Shown here in pieces: positions 5,902 to 13,323 of a stretch of DNA of 15,970 nucleotides (the stretch's first letter is position 1; each line of letters opens with the position of its first letter). The position numbers were made by a program, and so were the translations under genes. The stretch is from FEB-35 sp050263095 (lineage in GTDB: Bacteria > Desulfobacterota > Deferrimicrobia > Deferrimicrobiales > Deferrimicrobiaceae), in contig JBLNEW010000039.1 of assembly GCA_050263095.1 (NCBI GenBank), forward strand, positions 1 through 15,970, given 5' to 3'. The notes under the pieces were generated by a model. It worked only from the letters and a program-made list of their open reading frames with translations, was not told the DNA's origin and made no database searches.

Positions 5902-7245
5902 TCACTCCTCGTCGATAAGCGTGGCGGGGCGTATCCCCTTCTTGCCGAACTTCTCCCTGATCCTGTCCACCGCGCGGTTGAGCTTTTCCTTCCTTTCCCG
6001 GGACACCGCGGGCGGGGCGCCCCTACCGCCGGCAGGCGTCCCGCCCCGACCCTCGGAGGACTTGCCGAACAGGGAGAGCTGTTCGGGTTCTCCCCCGGAA
6101 GCCGGTTCACCGGCTTCCGAAAGGCCGGACAACGATATCCCGAGCAGCCGGACGGGCCGCGATCCCGCCTCCGTCCTCGGCAGGAGCTCCAGGACGGTCC
6201 GGTAAATCTCTCCCGGGTCGTCGGTTCCGTGAGAGAGCGTAGCGGCGCGCGTTATCAACGTGAAGTCGTGATACTTGACCTTCAGGGTAACCGTCCTGCC
6301 ATTTACTCCGTGGCGCCTCGTCCGCTCGGCCACCCGCACGGCGAGGGAAAGAAGCTCTTTTTTTACGGTTTCCGTATCGGTAATGTCATCGGGATAGGTT
6401 TCCTCGTGACCGATCGACTTGGCATCCCGCTCCGGCACGACTTCCCGATCGTCGATCCCAAGCGATAGCTCGTGGAGCAGGGCGCCATGCTTTCCGAACT
6501 TCCTTGTGAGAACCTCCGCCGGGATACGGCTCAAGTCCCCGATCGTCTCGACGCCCATCCGGTGGAGCGCAGCCTGCGTCACCTTGCCCACCCCCCAAAG
6601 TTTGCCCACGGGAAGCGGCGCCAGGAACTCCCTTTCCTTTCCCCGGGGAACGATCGTGAACCCGTCGGGCTTGCGCAGGTCGGACGCTATCTTCGCGACG
6701 AATTTGCTGGCGGCCAAGCCGGCGGAGACCGTCAATCCCGTCTCGCGCTTCACCGCCTCCTTGATCTTTTTCGCTATCTCGCCGGGCGCCCCGAACAGGC
6801 GGGTGGAAGCGGTAACGTCCAGGAAGGCTTCGTCTATGGAGAGCGCCTCGACCAGGGGGGTATAGCGGTGGAAGATCTCAAAGACCCGTTCGGACGCTTC
6901 CTTATATCTCTCCATGCGCAAGGGGAGGAATATGCCGTTCGGGCAGAGCCGTTTTGCGGTCGCGGTCGGCTGGGCGGAGTGGACCCCGAATTTCCTTGCT
7001 TCGTAGGAGGCGGCGCAGACGACCCCCCTGCGCTCGCTCCCCCCGACTATGACAGGCTTGCCTTTGAGGGCCGGGTTGTCCAGCGTCTCCACGGATGCGT
7101 AGAAAGCATCCAAGTCGAGATGAATGATTTCTCTTCGAGGGCTGCCGCTCAGCAGCGCCGCTCCTTCACGTCGAGTACCCCGCCTTGTAGGAGCTCCGGA
7201 CAAGGGGTCCGGCTGCGACCCGCGTGAATCCGATCCCTCGGGCAT
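5902..7245 (-). CDS. dinB: DNA polymerase IV, Y family (start uncertain)
   Basis: This is an error-prone translesion polymerase. Motifs in the 447-residue reading from ATG 7245: IIHLDLDAFYASVE with catalytic Asp44 and steric-gate residue Tyr49, SIDEAFLDVT with Asp138-Glu139, palm and thumb segments, the HhH region GKLWGVGKVT, and a beta-clamp-binding motif QLSLF (389-393). The clamp motif precedes a basic tail that continues to residue 447. The first roughly 37 residues are not family-like and overlap lipA by 80 bp, with no ribosome-binding site before ATG 7245. AAGGAG (7161-7166) touches the lipA stop and sits five and eight bases before in-frame CTG 7155 and CTG 7152, which would give a DinB of normal N terminus. 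It is probably the last gene of the operon. Confidence 0.92.
   Translation of the reverse strand: MPEGSDSRGSQPDPLSGAPTRRGTRREGAALLSGSPRREIIHLDLDAFYASVETLDNPALKGKPVIVGGSERRGVVCAASYEARKFGVHSAQPTATAKRLCPNGIFLPLRMERYKEASERVFEIFHRYTPLVEALSIDEAFLDVTASTRLFGAPGEIAKKIKEAVKRETGLTVSAGLAASKFVAKIASDLRKPDGFTIVPRGKEREFLAPLPVGKLWGVGKVTQAALHRMGVETIGDLSRIPAEVLTRKFGKHGALLHELSLGIDDREVVPERDAKSIGHEETYPDDITDTETVKKELLSLAVRVAERTRRHGVNGRTVTLKVKYHDFTLITRAATLSHGTDDPGEIYRTVLELLPRTEAGSRPVRLLGISLSGLSEAGEPASGGEPEQLSLFGKSSEGRGGTPAGGRGAPPAVSRERKEKLNRAVDRIREKFGKKGIRPATLIDEE
7161..7166 (-). promoter_or_regulatory. Ribosome-binding site suggesting a CTG start for dinB
   Basis: AAGGAG overlaps the last base of the lipA TGA stop. 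The only initiator-like codons downstream at proper spacing and in the dinB frame are CTG 7155 and CTG 7152; there is no ATG, GTG or TTG in that frame nearby. Confidence 0.45.
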
Positions 7246-8023
7246 CCTGTGCGAGCGCCGAAAAAGCTTCTATCGTCAGATATTCCCTGGCGGGAGGATG
7301 GTTCCGCGAGGGGGGGAGGTACTGCCCCATCGTAACCGACCTGACGCCCGAGGCGTACAGGTCCTCCAGCACGGAAACGACTTCCTCGCGGCGCTCCCCG
7401 AATCCGACCATGAGTCCGGATTTCAGGCCGATCCGCGGCGCCAGCGCATGCGCGCATTCGAGGAGTTCCAGGGAACGCAGGTAAACCGCTCCCGGCCGCA
7501 CCTCGGGATATAGCCTCGGGACCGTTTCCACGTTATGCGCCAGTACGTCCGGCCGCGCGGCCACCACCGACTGGAGAGCGGCGAGACTTCCCCGGAAATC
7601 CGGCACCAGCAGCTCCACGGCCGAGGCCGGCGTCTTCTTGCGGATCTCCTTTACCACCGCGGCAAATTGAAATGCGCCTCCGTCTTCCAGGTCGTCGCGC
7701 GTCACCGATGTGATCACGATGTGCTTCCAGCCCAGTTCGGCGGCGGCCATGGCGACCCGGTCCGGTTCGTACGGGTCCGGGGGTAGCGCGATTCCCTTCG
7801 ATACGCCGCAGAATGCGCACCCCCGTGTGCACTTTTCGCCGAGTATGAGAACGGTCGCGGTGCCTTCCCCCCAGCATTCACCGACGTTCGGGCAGCGCGC
7901 GTCCCGGCATACCGTGCGCAGGCCGTAGCGTCCCAGCGCCTCGGCCACCTTTTCCACTTTCTCCCCGGACGGGGCGCGCACCTTGAGCCAGGCCGGTCGC
8001 ACGGCTGGCACGGGCGGATTCAC
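7166..8023 (-). CDS. lipA: Lipoyl synthase
   Basis: LipA is a radical SAM enzyme that inserts two sulfur atoms into the octanoyl group on lipoyl domains. I choose GTG 8023, which overlaps the lipB stop as GTGA and has AAGGGG five bases upstream (8029-8034), giving 285 residues. ATG 8050 is also in frame but has no ribosome-binding site. The auxiliary-cluster cysteines CRDARCPNVGEC (39, 44, 50) and the radical SAM cluster CTRGCAFC (65, 69, 72) are intact, as is the C-terminal RSSYKAG (276-282), whose serine ligands the auxiliary cluster. Length and motif order are normal. Its substrates are probably the lipoyl lysines of the two E2 proteins of the same operon, and perhaps others in the cell. 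Confidence 0.97.
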   Translation of the reverse strand: MNPPVPAVRPAWLKVRAPSGEKVEKVAEALGRYGLRTVCRDARCPNVGECWGEGTATVLILGEKCTRGCAFCGVSKGIALPPDPYEPDRVAMAAAELGWKHIVITSVTRDDLEDGGAFQFAAVVKEIRKKTPASAVELLVPDFRGSLAALQSVVAARPDVLAHNVETVPRLYPEVRPGAVYLRSLELLECAHALAPRIGLKSGLMVGFGERREEVVSVLEDLYASGVRSVTMGQYLPPSRNHPPAREYLTIEAFSALAQDARGIGFTRVAAGPLVRSSYKAGYST

Positions 8024-8646
8024 GAAAACCCCTTGAGGTGTTTCCCGCATGCGGCGACCACTGCGTCCCGGACTTCCGGCATCGGGACCTTCCCTCCCGT
8101 TACTTGCGCGATGGACGTGGCCTCGCGGCCTTTCAATCCGCACAGGTTGATGCGGCGGAAGTACGACAGGTCGGTGTCCACGTTCAGGGCGAACCCGTGG
8201 TAGGTGACCCACCTTCGGATGCCGACGCCGATCGAGGCGATCTTCTTGCCACCGGTCCACACCCCGGTCAGCCCGTCGATGCGCGATCCCGATACGCCGA
8301 ATTCCGACAGCGCTTCGATCAAAGCGGCCTCGATGCAGCGGATGAAGCGGTGAACCTCGGGGCGCGAGAGGCGCACGATCGGATACCCGACCAGCTGGCC
8401 GGGCCCGTGGTATGTGATGTCTCCCCCCCGCGATATCCGCTCCAGGCGGATCCCTTCCCGCGCCAGCAGGTCCGGGGGGACAAGGAGGTTGGCTTCATCG
8501 CCCACCCGCCCTATCGTGTAGACGTGCGGGTGGGTAAGCAGCAGGAGGGTGTCGGAGATCTCCCCGGACGCCCGCCGCTCGATGCAACGCATCTGGAGCT
8601 CGAGCGCCCGCCGGTACTCCACGTGGCCCAGCCAGGTCGACTCCAT
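8020..8646 (-). CDS. lipB: Lipoyl(octanoyl) transferase
   Basis: LipB moves octanoate from acyl carrier protein to the lipoyl-domain lysine, the step before LipA. The 208-residue protein has the family motif RGGDITYHGPGQ (73-84), catalytic Lys135 in GKKIASIGVG, the RRWVTYHGFALNV segment (144-156) and catalytic Cys169 in FRRINLCGL. The start is ATG 8646, with GGGAG nine bases upstream. It begins 13 bases after the stop of the second E2 gene and ends in a GTGA overlap with lipA. Together, lipB and lipA give the complex encoded upstream a self-contained lipoylation supply. No oddity is seen in the protein. Confidence 0.97.
   Translation of the reverse strand: MESTWLGHVEYRRALELQMRCIERRASGEISDTLLLLTHPHVYTIGRVGDEANLLVPPDLLAREGIRLERISRGGDITYHGPGQLVGYPIVRLSRPEVHRFIRCIEAALIEALSEFGVSGSRIDGLTGVWTGGKKIASIGVGIRRWVTYHGFALNVDTDLSYFRRINLCGLKGREATSIAQVTGGKVPMPEVRDAVVAACGKHLKGFS
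8029..8034 (-). promoter_or_regulatory. Ribosome-binding site deciding the GTG start of lipA
   Basis: AAGGGG lies inside the end of lipB, five bases before GTG 8023, which overlaps the lipB TGA. This arrangement favours coupled translation from GTG over the upstream ATG 8050. Confidence 0.6.
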
Positions 8647-8659
8647 CGGCCGCGGCTCC

Positions 8660-9961
8660 CTACCGGGAAAAGACTCCCGCTTCGAGGAGCTCCCGAACGC
8701 GGAAAAGGAACTCGTTCGCCGTCGCTCCGTCGATGACGCGGTGATCGTATCCGAGGCAAAGGTACATCATGGGACGGATAACGATCGCATCCTCGCCCCC
8801 CGCATCGACGACGACCGCCCTTTTGACCACCTGCCCCATCCGCAGGATTCCCACCTGGGGCTGGTTTATGATGGCGGTCCCGAAAAGGTTTCCCTTGGGT
8901 CCGGGATTGGTGACGGTGAACGTCCCGCCGGCAAGTTCGTCCGGAACGATTTTATGAGTTTTCGACCGGGCCGCGAAGTCCTCCACGGCTTTCGACAGTT
9001 CAGCGACGGATTTCCGGTCGGCGTCGCGGATGACCGGGACGATGAGCCCGCGGTCGGTCTCGACCGCTATCCCCACGTGGATCGCTTTCTTGAGGATCGT
9101 GCTCTCGCCCGAAACCGAGGCGTTAAGGTAAGGGTATTCCCGCAGGGCGGCCACGGTCGCCCATACGACGAAAGGAAGATATGTCATGGAGACGCCCGTT
9201 TCCTTCGCCTTGGCGCGGAGAGCGGCCACCTTGTGCAAGTCGACTTCGGCAACGGTATGGACGTGCGGGGAAGTGCGCTTGCTCATGACCATGTGTTCGG
9301 CGATCCGCTTCCGTATCGGGGTGAACGGGATGACCTGGTCCCCTTCCGGCTCCGCGGGCTTGGGGCGCGGGGGTGGAGCGGCCTGCGGCGCTTTTTCGAT
9401 CGGCGGTGCCGGAGTCTCTGCGGCCCCTCGCCTTGCCAGGTAATCCTCGACGTCCTTTTTCGTCACCCGGCCGTCTATTCCTGTCCCCGGGATCCTGGAC
9501 AGATCCAGCCCGTGCTCCGCGGCCATCCGGGCGACGACCGGCGAGATCCGCAGCTTCGGTCCTTCGGCGGGCGCAGGCGCAGGCGGGGCCTTCGAAGGCT
9601 CGACGCGGGGAGACTGCGGCAGCGGCGGCTCCGTGCGGCGTGCCATAGCTCCCGGAAATCCTTCCGTCTCTTCGTCCCATGGGGCCTTTTCGGGAGGGGG
9701 CCCGGCGGGCCTTGCCGCGCCCTTCTCCGTATCGATCCGGGCTATCACCGCCTCTATGGGGACCGTCTCGCCCTCCTTTGCCAGGATCTCGGCGACGACA
9801 CCGGCCACCGGCGAGGGTATTTCCGCGTCCACCTTGTCCGTCGAGATCTCGACCAGCGGCTGGTCCTTGGCCACGGTGTCGCCGGGCTTTACGAGCCACT
9901 TGGCGATCACCCCCTCGACCACGCTCTCGCCCAGCTGCGGCATTATCACGTCGACACGCAT
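8660..9961 (-). CDS. Dihydrolipoyl acyltransferase E2, second copy (SucB/actinobacterial-type)
   Basis: E2 forms the core of 2-oxo acid dehydrogenase complexes and passes the acyl group from lipoate to CoA. The 433-residue protein has one N-terminal lipoyl domain (1-80) with Lys43 in the motif STDKVDAEIPSPVAG. A Pro/Ala-rich linker is followed by a peripheral-subunit-binding domain (about 136-176, LRISPVVARMAAEHGLDLSRIPGT in part), a second flexible linker, and the catalytic domain from about 210. Its GYDHRVIDG motif carries His407 and Asp411. The STDKVD lipoyl type resembles E2 proteins annotated SucB, and differs from the first E2 of this operon. ATG 9961 has GGGAG eight bases upstream. It lies directly after E1 beta, so it is probably the main partner of this E1. 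Substrate unknown. Confidence 0.93.
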   Translation of the reverse strand: MRVDVIMPQLGESVVEGVIAKWLVKPGDTVAKDQPLVEISTDKVDAEIPSPVAGVVAEILAKEGETVPIEAVIARIDTEKGAARPAGPPPEKAPWDEETEGFPGAMARRTEPPLPQSPRVEPSKAPPAPAPAEGPKLRISPVVARMAAEHGLDLSRIPGTGIDGRVTKKDVEDYLARRGAAETPAPPIEKAPQAAPPPRPKPAEPEGDQVIPFTPIRKRIAEHMVMSKRTSPHVHTVAEVDLHKVAALRAKAKETGVSMTYLPFVVWATVAALREYPYLNASVSGESTILKKAIHVGIAVETDRGLIVPVIRDADRKSVAELSKAVEDFAARSKTHKIVPDELAGGTFTVTNPGPKGNLFGTAIINQPQVGILRMGQVVKRAVVVDAGGEDAIVIRPMMYLCLGYDHRVIDGATANEFLFRVRELLEAGVFSR

Positions 9962-9983
9962 CGGATCGGCTCCCTTTTCGCCC

Positions 9984-10958
9984 CTAATAGGCGGCCAGTT
10001 GTCTGATGGCTTCCGTGATCTTCTCCTGGTTGGGGAGAATGTATTCCTCCATCGTCGCGGCGAACGCGTTGTGGGTGTCCTTCGAAGTCACGCGCACGAC
10101 CGGCCCGTCCAGGCTCTCGAACAACTCCTCGGCGATGCGGGCGGCGACCTCGGCGCCGACGCCTCCCGTGCGCCTCGCTTCGTGCACGATCAGCGCCTTG
10201 CCCGTCTTTGCGACCGAGGCGCGGATCGTCTTCCAGTCCAGGGGCAGTATCGTCCTCAAGTCGATGACCTCTATGTCTATCTCACCCGCCATGTCCTTGG
10301 CCGCCTTCATCACCGCGTGCACGGGCGAGCCGTACGTTATCACCGACAGGTCCCTCCCCTCCTTGCGCAGCGCGGCCTTCCCGATCGGGACGACGTATTC
10401 GGTTTCCGGAATGTCCTCCTTGATCCGGCGGTAGAGGAACTTGTGCTCCAGGTAGATCACGGGATCGTCGTCCCGTATGGCACTTTTGAGAAGTCCCTTG
10501 GCGTCGTAAGCAGTCGCGGGTGCCACGACCTTCAAGCCGGGGACGTGGAAGAACCACGCCTCCGGGTTCTGGGAGTGGTAAAGCCCGCCGTGGACTCCCG
10601 CCCCGCACGGCCCCCGGACGACGATCGGGCAAGAGACCTGCCCCCCGTGCCGGTACCGGAGCGTCGCAGCCATGTTGACGATCTGGTCGAAACCGCACGA
10701 GATGAAATCTATGAACTGCATCTCCAGGATCGGGCGCATTCCCTGTATGGCCAGCCCCACGCCCGCGCCGACGATCAGCGACTCGGCGATCGGGGTATCG
10801 ACGACCCGGTCGGGTCCGAACTTGGCGTGCAGCCCTTCCGTCGCCTTGAAGGCTCCCCCCAGGACGCCGACGTCCTCCCCGAGGAGAAGCACGTTCTCGT
10901 CCCGCGCCATTTCCTCGTCCATGGCCTGGTTGATCGCCTGAATGTAGGTGACCTGCAT
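9984..10958 (-). CDS. 2-oxo acid dehydrogenase E1 component, beta subunit
   Basis: With the alpha subunit this forms the thiamine-diphosphate E1 that decarboxylates the 2-oxo acid and reductively acylates lipoate. The 324-residue protein has the usual blocks: GEDVGVLGGAFKATEGL (28-44), RVVDTPIAES with catalytic Glu59, MQFIDFISCGFDQIVN (80-95) and LYHSQNPEAWFFHVPG (127-141) with His128. The C-terminal transketolase domain follows (from about 200, VITYGSPVHAV). ATG 10958 follows the E1 alpha TAG with no gap, and GGAGG lies five bases before it. The motifs do not separate pyruvate, branched-chain and acetoin types by eye. Confidence 0.95.
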   Translation of the reverse strand: MQVTYIQAINQAMDEEMARDENVLLLGEDVGVLGGAFKATEGLHAKFGPDRVVDTPIAESLIVGAGVGLAIQGMRPILEMQFIDFISCGFDQIVNMAATLRYRHGGQVSCPIVVRGPCGAGVHGGLYHSQNPEAWFFHVPGLKVVAPATAYDAKGLLKSAIRDDDPVIYLEHKFLYRRIKEDIPETEYVVPIGKAALRKEGRDLSVITYGSPVHAVMKAAKDMAGEIDIEVIDLRTILPLDWKTIRASVAKTGKALIVHEARRTGGVGAEVAARIAEELFESLDGPVVRVTSKDTHNAFAATMEEYILPNQEKITEAIRQLAAY

Positions 10959-11930
10959 CTAGTCCTCCGTGACCGGCGTGGCGTAGAGGTCTTCCATCGC
11001 CTCCCGCCCTTCCGGCAAGGGGCTCGCCTCCGCGAACTCCAGAGCGTCGTCGACTATCTTTTTCACCCGCTGCGCCGTCTCCGCCTTGACGGCGGCGATG
11101 TCGTACTTCCGCTTCTCAAGGTAGACCTCCCAGCGCTCGATCGGATCGCGGCTTTCCCAGGTGACCAGCTCTTCCTCGCTGCGGTATGTTGCCCGGTCGT
11201 GCTCCGAATGTCCGTGGTACCTGTAGGTCTTGCACTCGAGGAAAGTGGGCCCCTCTCCGCTGCGCGCCCGGTCTATCGCCTTCTTCGCGGCCTTCATCAC
11301 CGAGTGCAGGTCGTTCCCCGAGCAGACGTCCCCCTTGAAGCCGTACCCGGGGCCCCGGTCCGCAACGTCCTCCACAGCGAACTGCAGCTCGTTGGGGGTG
11401 GAATACGCGTAGAAATTGTTCTCGCAGACGAAGACCACCGGCAGCTTGTAGATGCCTGCGAAGTTCATCGCCTCGTGCACGTCCCCCCTGGAGCTCGCCC
11501 CCTCGCCGAAGAAGGCGACCGCCACGCGGTCCTCCTTCTTTATCCTGAACTTGAAGGCGGTGCCGACCGCCACCGGGAGCGTGGCTCCCAGCATGGATGT
11601 GGCGCCGAAGATGCAGCGCGAGAAGTCGCCGCCGTGCAGGAACGAATCCTTGCCCTTGGCGAAGCCGTCCCTCCTCCCGAAGATCTGCGCCATAAGGCGC
11701 TTGGGATCCGCCCCCTTCACGAGGAACGCGCCCAGGTCGCGGTGCAGCGGGAAGATCCAGTCGTCGGGACGAAGCCCGTGGCAGATCCCCACGACGACGG
11801 CCTCCTGCCCTTTCCCGGAGTAGACGCCCCCGTGGATCTTGCCCTGCTTGTCCAGCGCGGAAACCCGGTCCTCGAACTCCCTGATGAGGCGAAGCCAGAA
11901 ATAGAGTTCCCGCTCCTTCTGCTCGGTCAT
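10959..11930 (-). CDS. 2-oxo acid dehydrogenase E1 component, alpha subunit
   Basis: This is the thiamine-diphosphate-binding half of E1 (323 residues). Visible blocks are IREFEDRVSALDKQGKIHGG (16-35), KGQEAVVVG (40-48), the cofactor motif FGEGASSRGDVHEAMNFAG ending in ENN (141-172), and the loop YRYHGHSEHDRATYR (236-250). The motif has GEG where pyruvate-type enzymes usually have GDG; from memory GEG also occurs in branched-chain E1 alpha. The YHGHSEHD loop recalls acetoin dehydrogenase alpha subunits. These mixed signs leave the substrate open. ATG 11930 has an overlapping GGAGGAGG site. It lies 15 bases after the E3 stop and abuts E1 beta (TAGATG). Confidence 0.94.
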   Translation of the reverse strand: MTEQKERELYFWLRLIREFEDRVSALDKQGKIHGGVYSGKGQEAVVVGICHGLRPDDWIFPLHRDLGAFLVKGADPKRLMAQIFGRRDGFAKGKDSFLHGGDFSRCIFGATSMLGATLPVAVGTAFKFRIKKEDRVAVAFFGEGASSRGDVHEAMNFAGIYKLPVVFVCENNFYAYSTPNELQFAVEDVADRGPGYGFKGDVCSGNDLHSVMKAAKKAIDRARSGEGPTFLECKTYRYHGHSEHDRATYRSEEELVTWESRDPIERWEVYLEKRKYDIAAVKAETAQRVKKIVDDALEFAEASPLPEGREAMEDLYATPVTED

Positions 11931-11945
11931 ACCTCCTCCGCCGGG

Positions 11946-13316
11946 TTAAATGTCGATCGCTTCGCCGCCCAGCATGAGCGCCGCTTCCCGGATGGCTTCC
12001 GGCAGCGTCGGGTGCGGGTGGACGGTCTTGCCTATCTCGTGGAACGTCGCCTCTACCGTGCGCGCGAGCGACAACTCGGAAATCAGGTCCGGCGCCCCGT
12101 GCCCGATTATGTGGCAGCCGATCACTTCGCCGTACCTCTCGTCCGCCACCATCTTCACGAATCCCTCGGTGTGGCCCGAAGCGACCGCCCGCCCTAGCGC
12201 CGTGAAGGGAAACTTGGATACCTTGACCGGAATCCCGCGCCTGCGCGCCTCCTCCTCGGAGAGCCCGATCGTGGCGACCTCGGGCTGGCAATAGATGCAG
12301 GAAGGGATCTTGTCGGGGTCCGGCCTGTGCGCGGCGAGCCCTGCCATCATCTCGACGGCCGCCACGCCTTCCGCGGAGGCCTCGTGCGCGAGGAGCATCC
12401 CGCCGATGACGTCGCCGATCGCATAGATCGACGGGCACGCGGTCCGGAAACCCCGGTCCACCTTTATGAATCCCCTGTCGAGCTGCACGCCGCACGCCTC
12501 CAGGCCCATCCCCTCGGTCATGGGCTTTCGGCCCACGGCAACGAGGATCTTCTCCGCGGGCAGCACTTCCTCCTTGCCTCCCGAAGACACCGTGACGGTC
12601 CCGGCCGCCTTGTCGATCGATTTCGCGGTGGCGGACGCAAGAACGCGGATCCCCCGTTTGCGGAACGATTTCGCAAGCTCCTCGGCCACCTCCCTGTCGA
12701 CCCTCGGCAGGAGCTGGTCCATCATCTCGATGACGGCGACCTCGGCGCCGAACGTGCGGTAGACGTAGGCGAACTCCACTCCCACCGCCCCTCCGCCGAG
12801 CACGGCGACCGAGCGGGGCAGCGTTTCCTGCGCCAGCGCGTCGTCGCTGGTGATCACCCTTTGGCCGTCCGGTTCCATCCCGGGCAGGCCCCGCACGGCG
12901 GTGCCCGTGGCGATCAGGATGTTTCCGGCCTCAAGCTCGTCCTCCCCCGCGCGAACCGTTTTAGGCGAGGTGACCGTGGCGCTCCCGGCGATGAGCTCGA
13001 CGCCGTTTTTCCGGAACAGGAAGCCGACGCCGCGGGACATCCGCTCGGCCACCTTCCGGCTGCGGCGTATCACCTCTCCGTAGTCGGCTGAAAGGCCCTG
13101 GCAGGAGATGCCGTAGGCCGAAGCGTTTTTCATATCCGCGTACAGGTCGGCGCACTTGAGGATCGCCTTCGACGGTATGCACCCCCAGTTGACGCAAACT
13201 CCCCCGGGCTTGTCCCGCTCGACGACCGCGACCCGCATGCCGAGCTGCGCCCCGCGGATCGCGGCCACGTACCCGCCGGGCCCGGCGCCGATCACGACAA
13301 GGTCGAAACGTTTCAT
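11946..13316 (-). CDS. lpdA: Dihydrolipoyl dehydrogenase (E3)
   Basis: E3 reoxidises dihydrolipoate and passes electrons through FAD to NAD+. The 456-residue protein has the FAD-binding GAGPGGYVAA (10-19), the redox-active disulfide CVNWGC (Cys41 and Cys46), an NAD-binding GGGAVGVEFAYVYRTFG, the second FAD segment IYAIGDVIGG, and the C-terminal active-site HPHPTLPE (433-440) supplied to the partner subunit. Length is normal. ATG 13316 lies seven bases after the first E2 stop with GAGGG close before it. Having E3 within the operon suggests a dedicated copy, though it may also serve other lipoyl complexes. Confidence 0.96.
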   Translation of the reverse strand: MKRFDLVVIGAGPGGYVAAIRGAQLGMRVAVVERDKPGGVCVNWGCIPSKAILKCADLYADMKNASAYGISCQGLSADYGEVIRRSRKVAERMSRGVGFLFRKNGVELIAGSATVTSPKTVRAGEDELEAGNILIATGTAVRGLPGMEPDGQRVITSDDALAQETLPRSVAVLGGGAVGVEFAYVYRTFGAEVAVIEMMDQLLPRVDREVAEELAKSFRKRGIRVLASATAKSIDKAAGTVTVSSGGKEEVLPAEKILVAVGRKPMTEGMGLEACGVQLDRGFIKVDRGFRTACPSIYAIGDVIGGMLLAHEASAEGVAAVEMMAGLAAHRPDPDKIPSCIYCQPEVATIGLSEEEARRRGIPVKVSKFPFTALGRAVASGHTEGFVKMVADERYGEVIGCHIIGHGAPDLISELSLARTVEATFHEIGKTVHPHPTLPEAIREAALMLGGEAIDI

Positions 13317-13323
13317 TGGACCC

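Noticed and set aside
8549..10006. 485-residue plus-strand open frame opposite E2 and lipB
   Set aside because: It is a shadow of well-supported minus-strand genes; no ribosome-binding site or recognisable domain.
9633..12197. 854-residue open frame on the plus strand opposite E1 alpha, E1 beta and E2
   Set aside because: It is antisense to three genes with full family motifs, is rich in Arg/Asp/Leu/Val of GC-mirror type, and shows no domain. High third-position G+C keeps such frames open.
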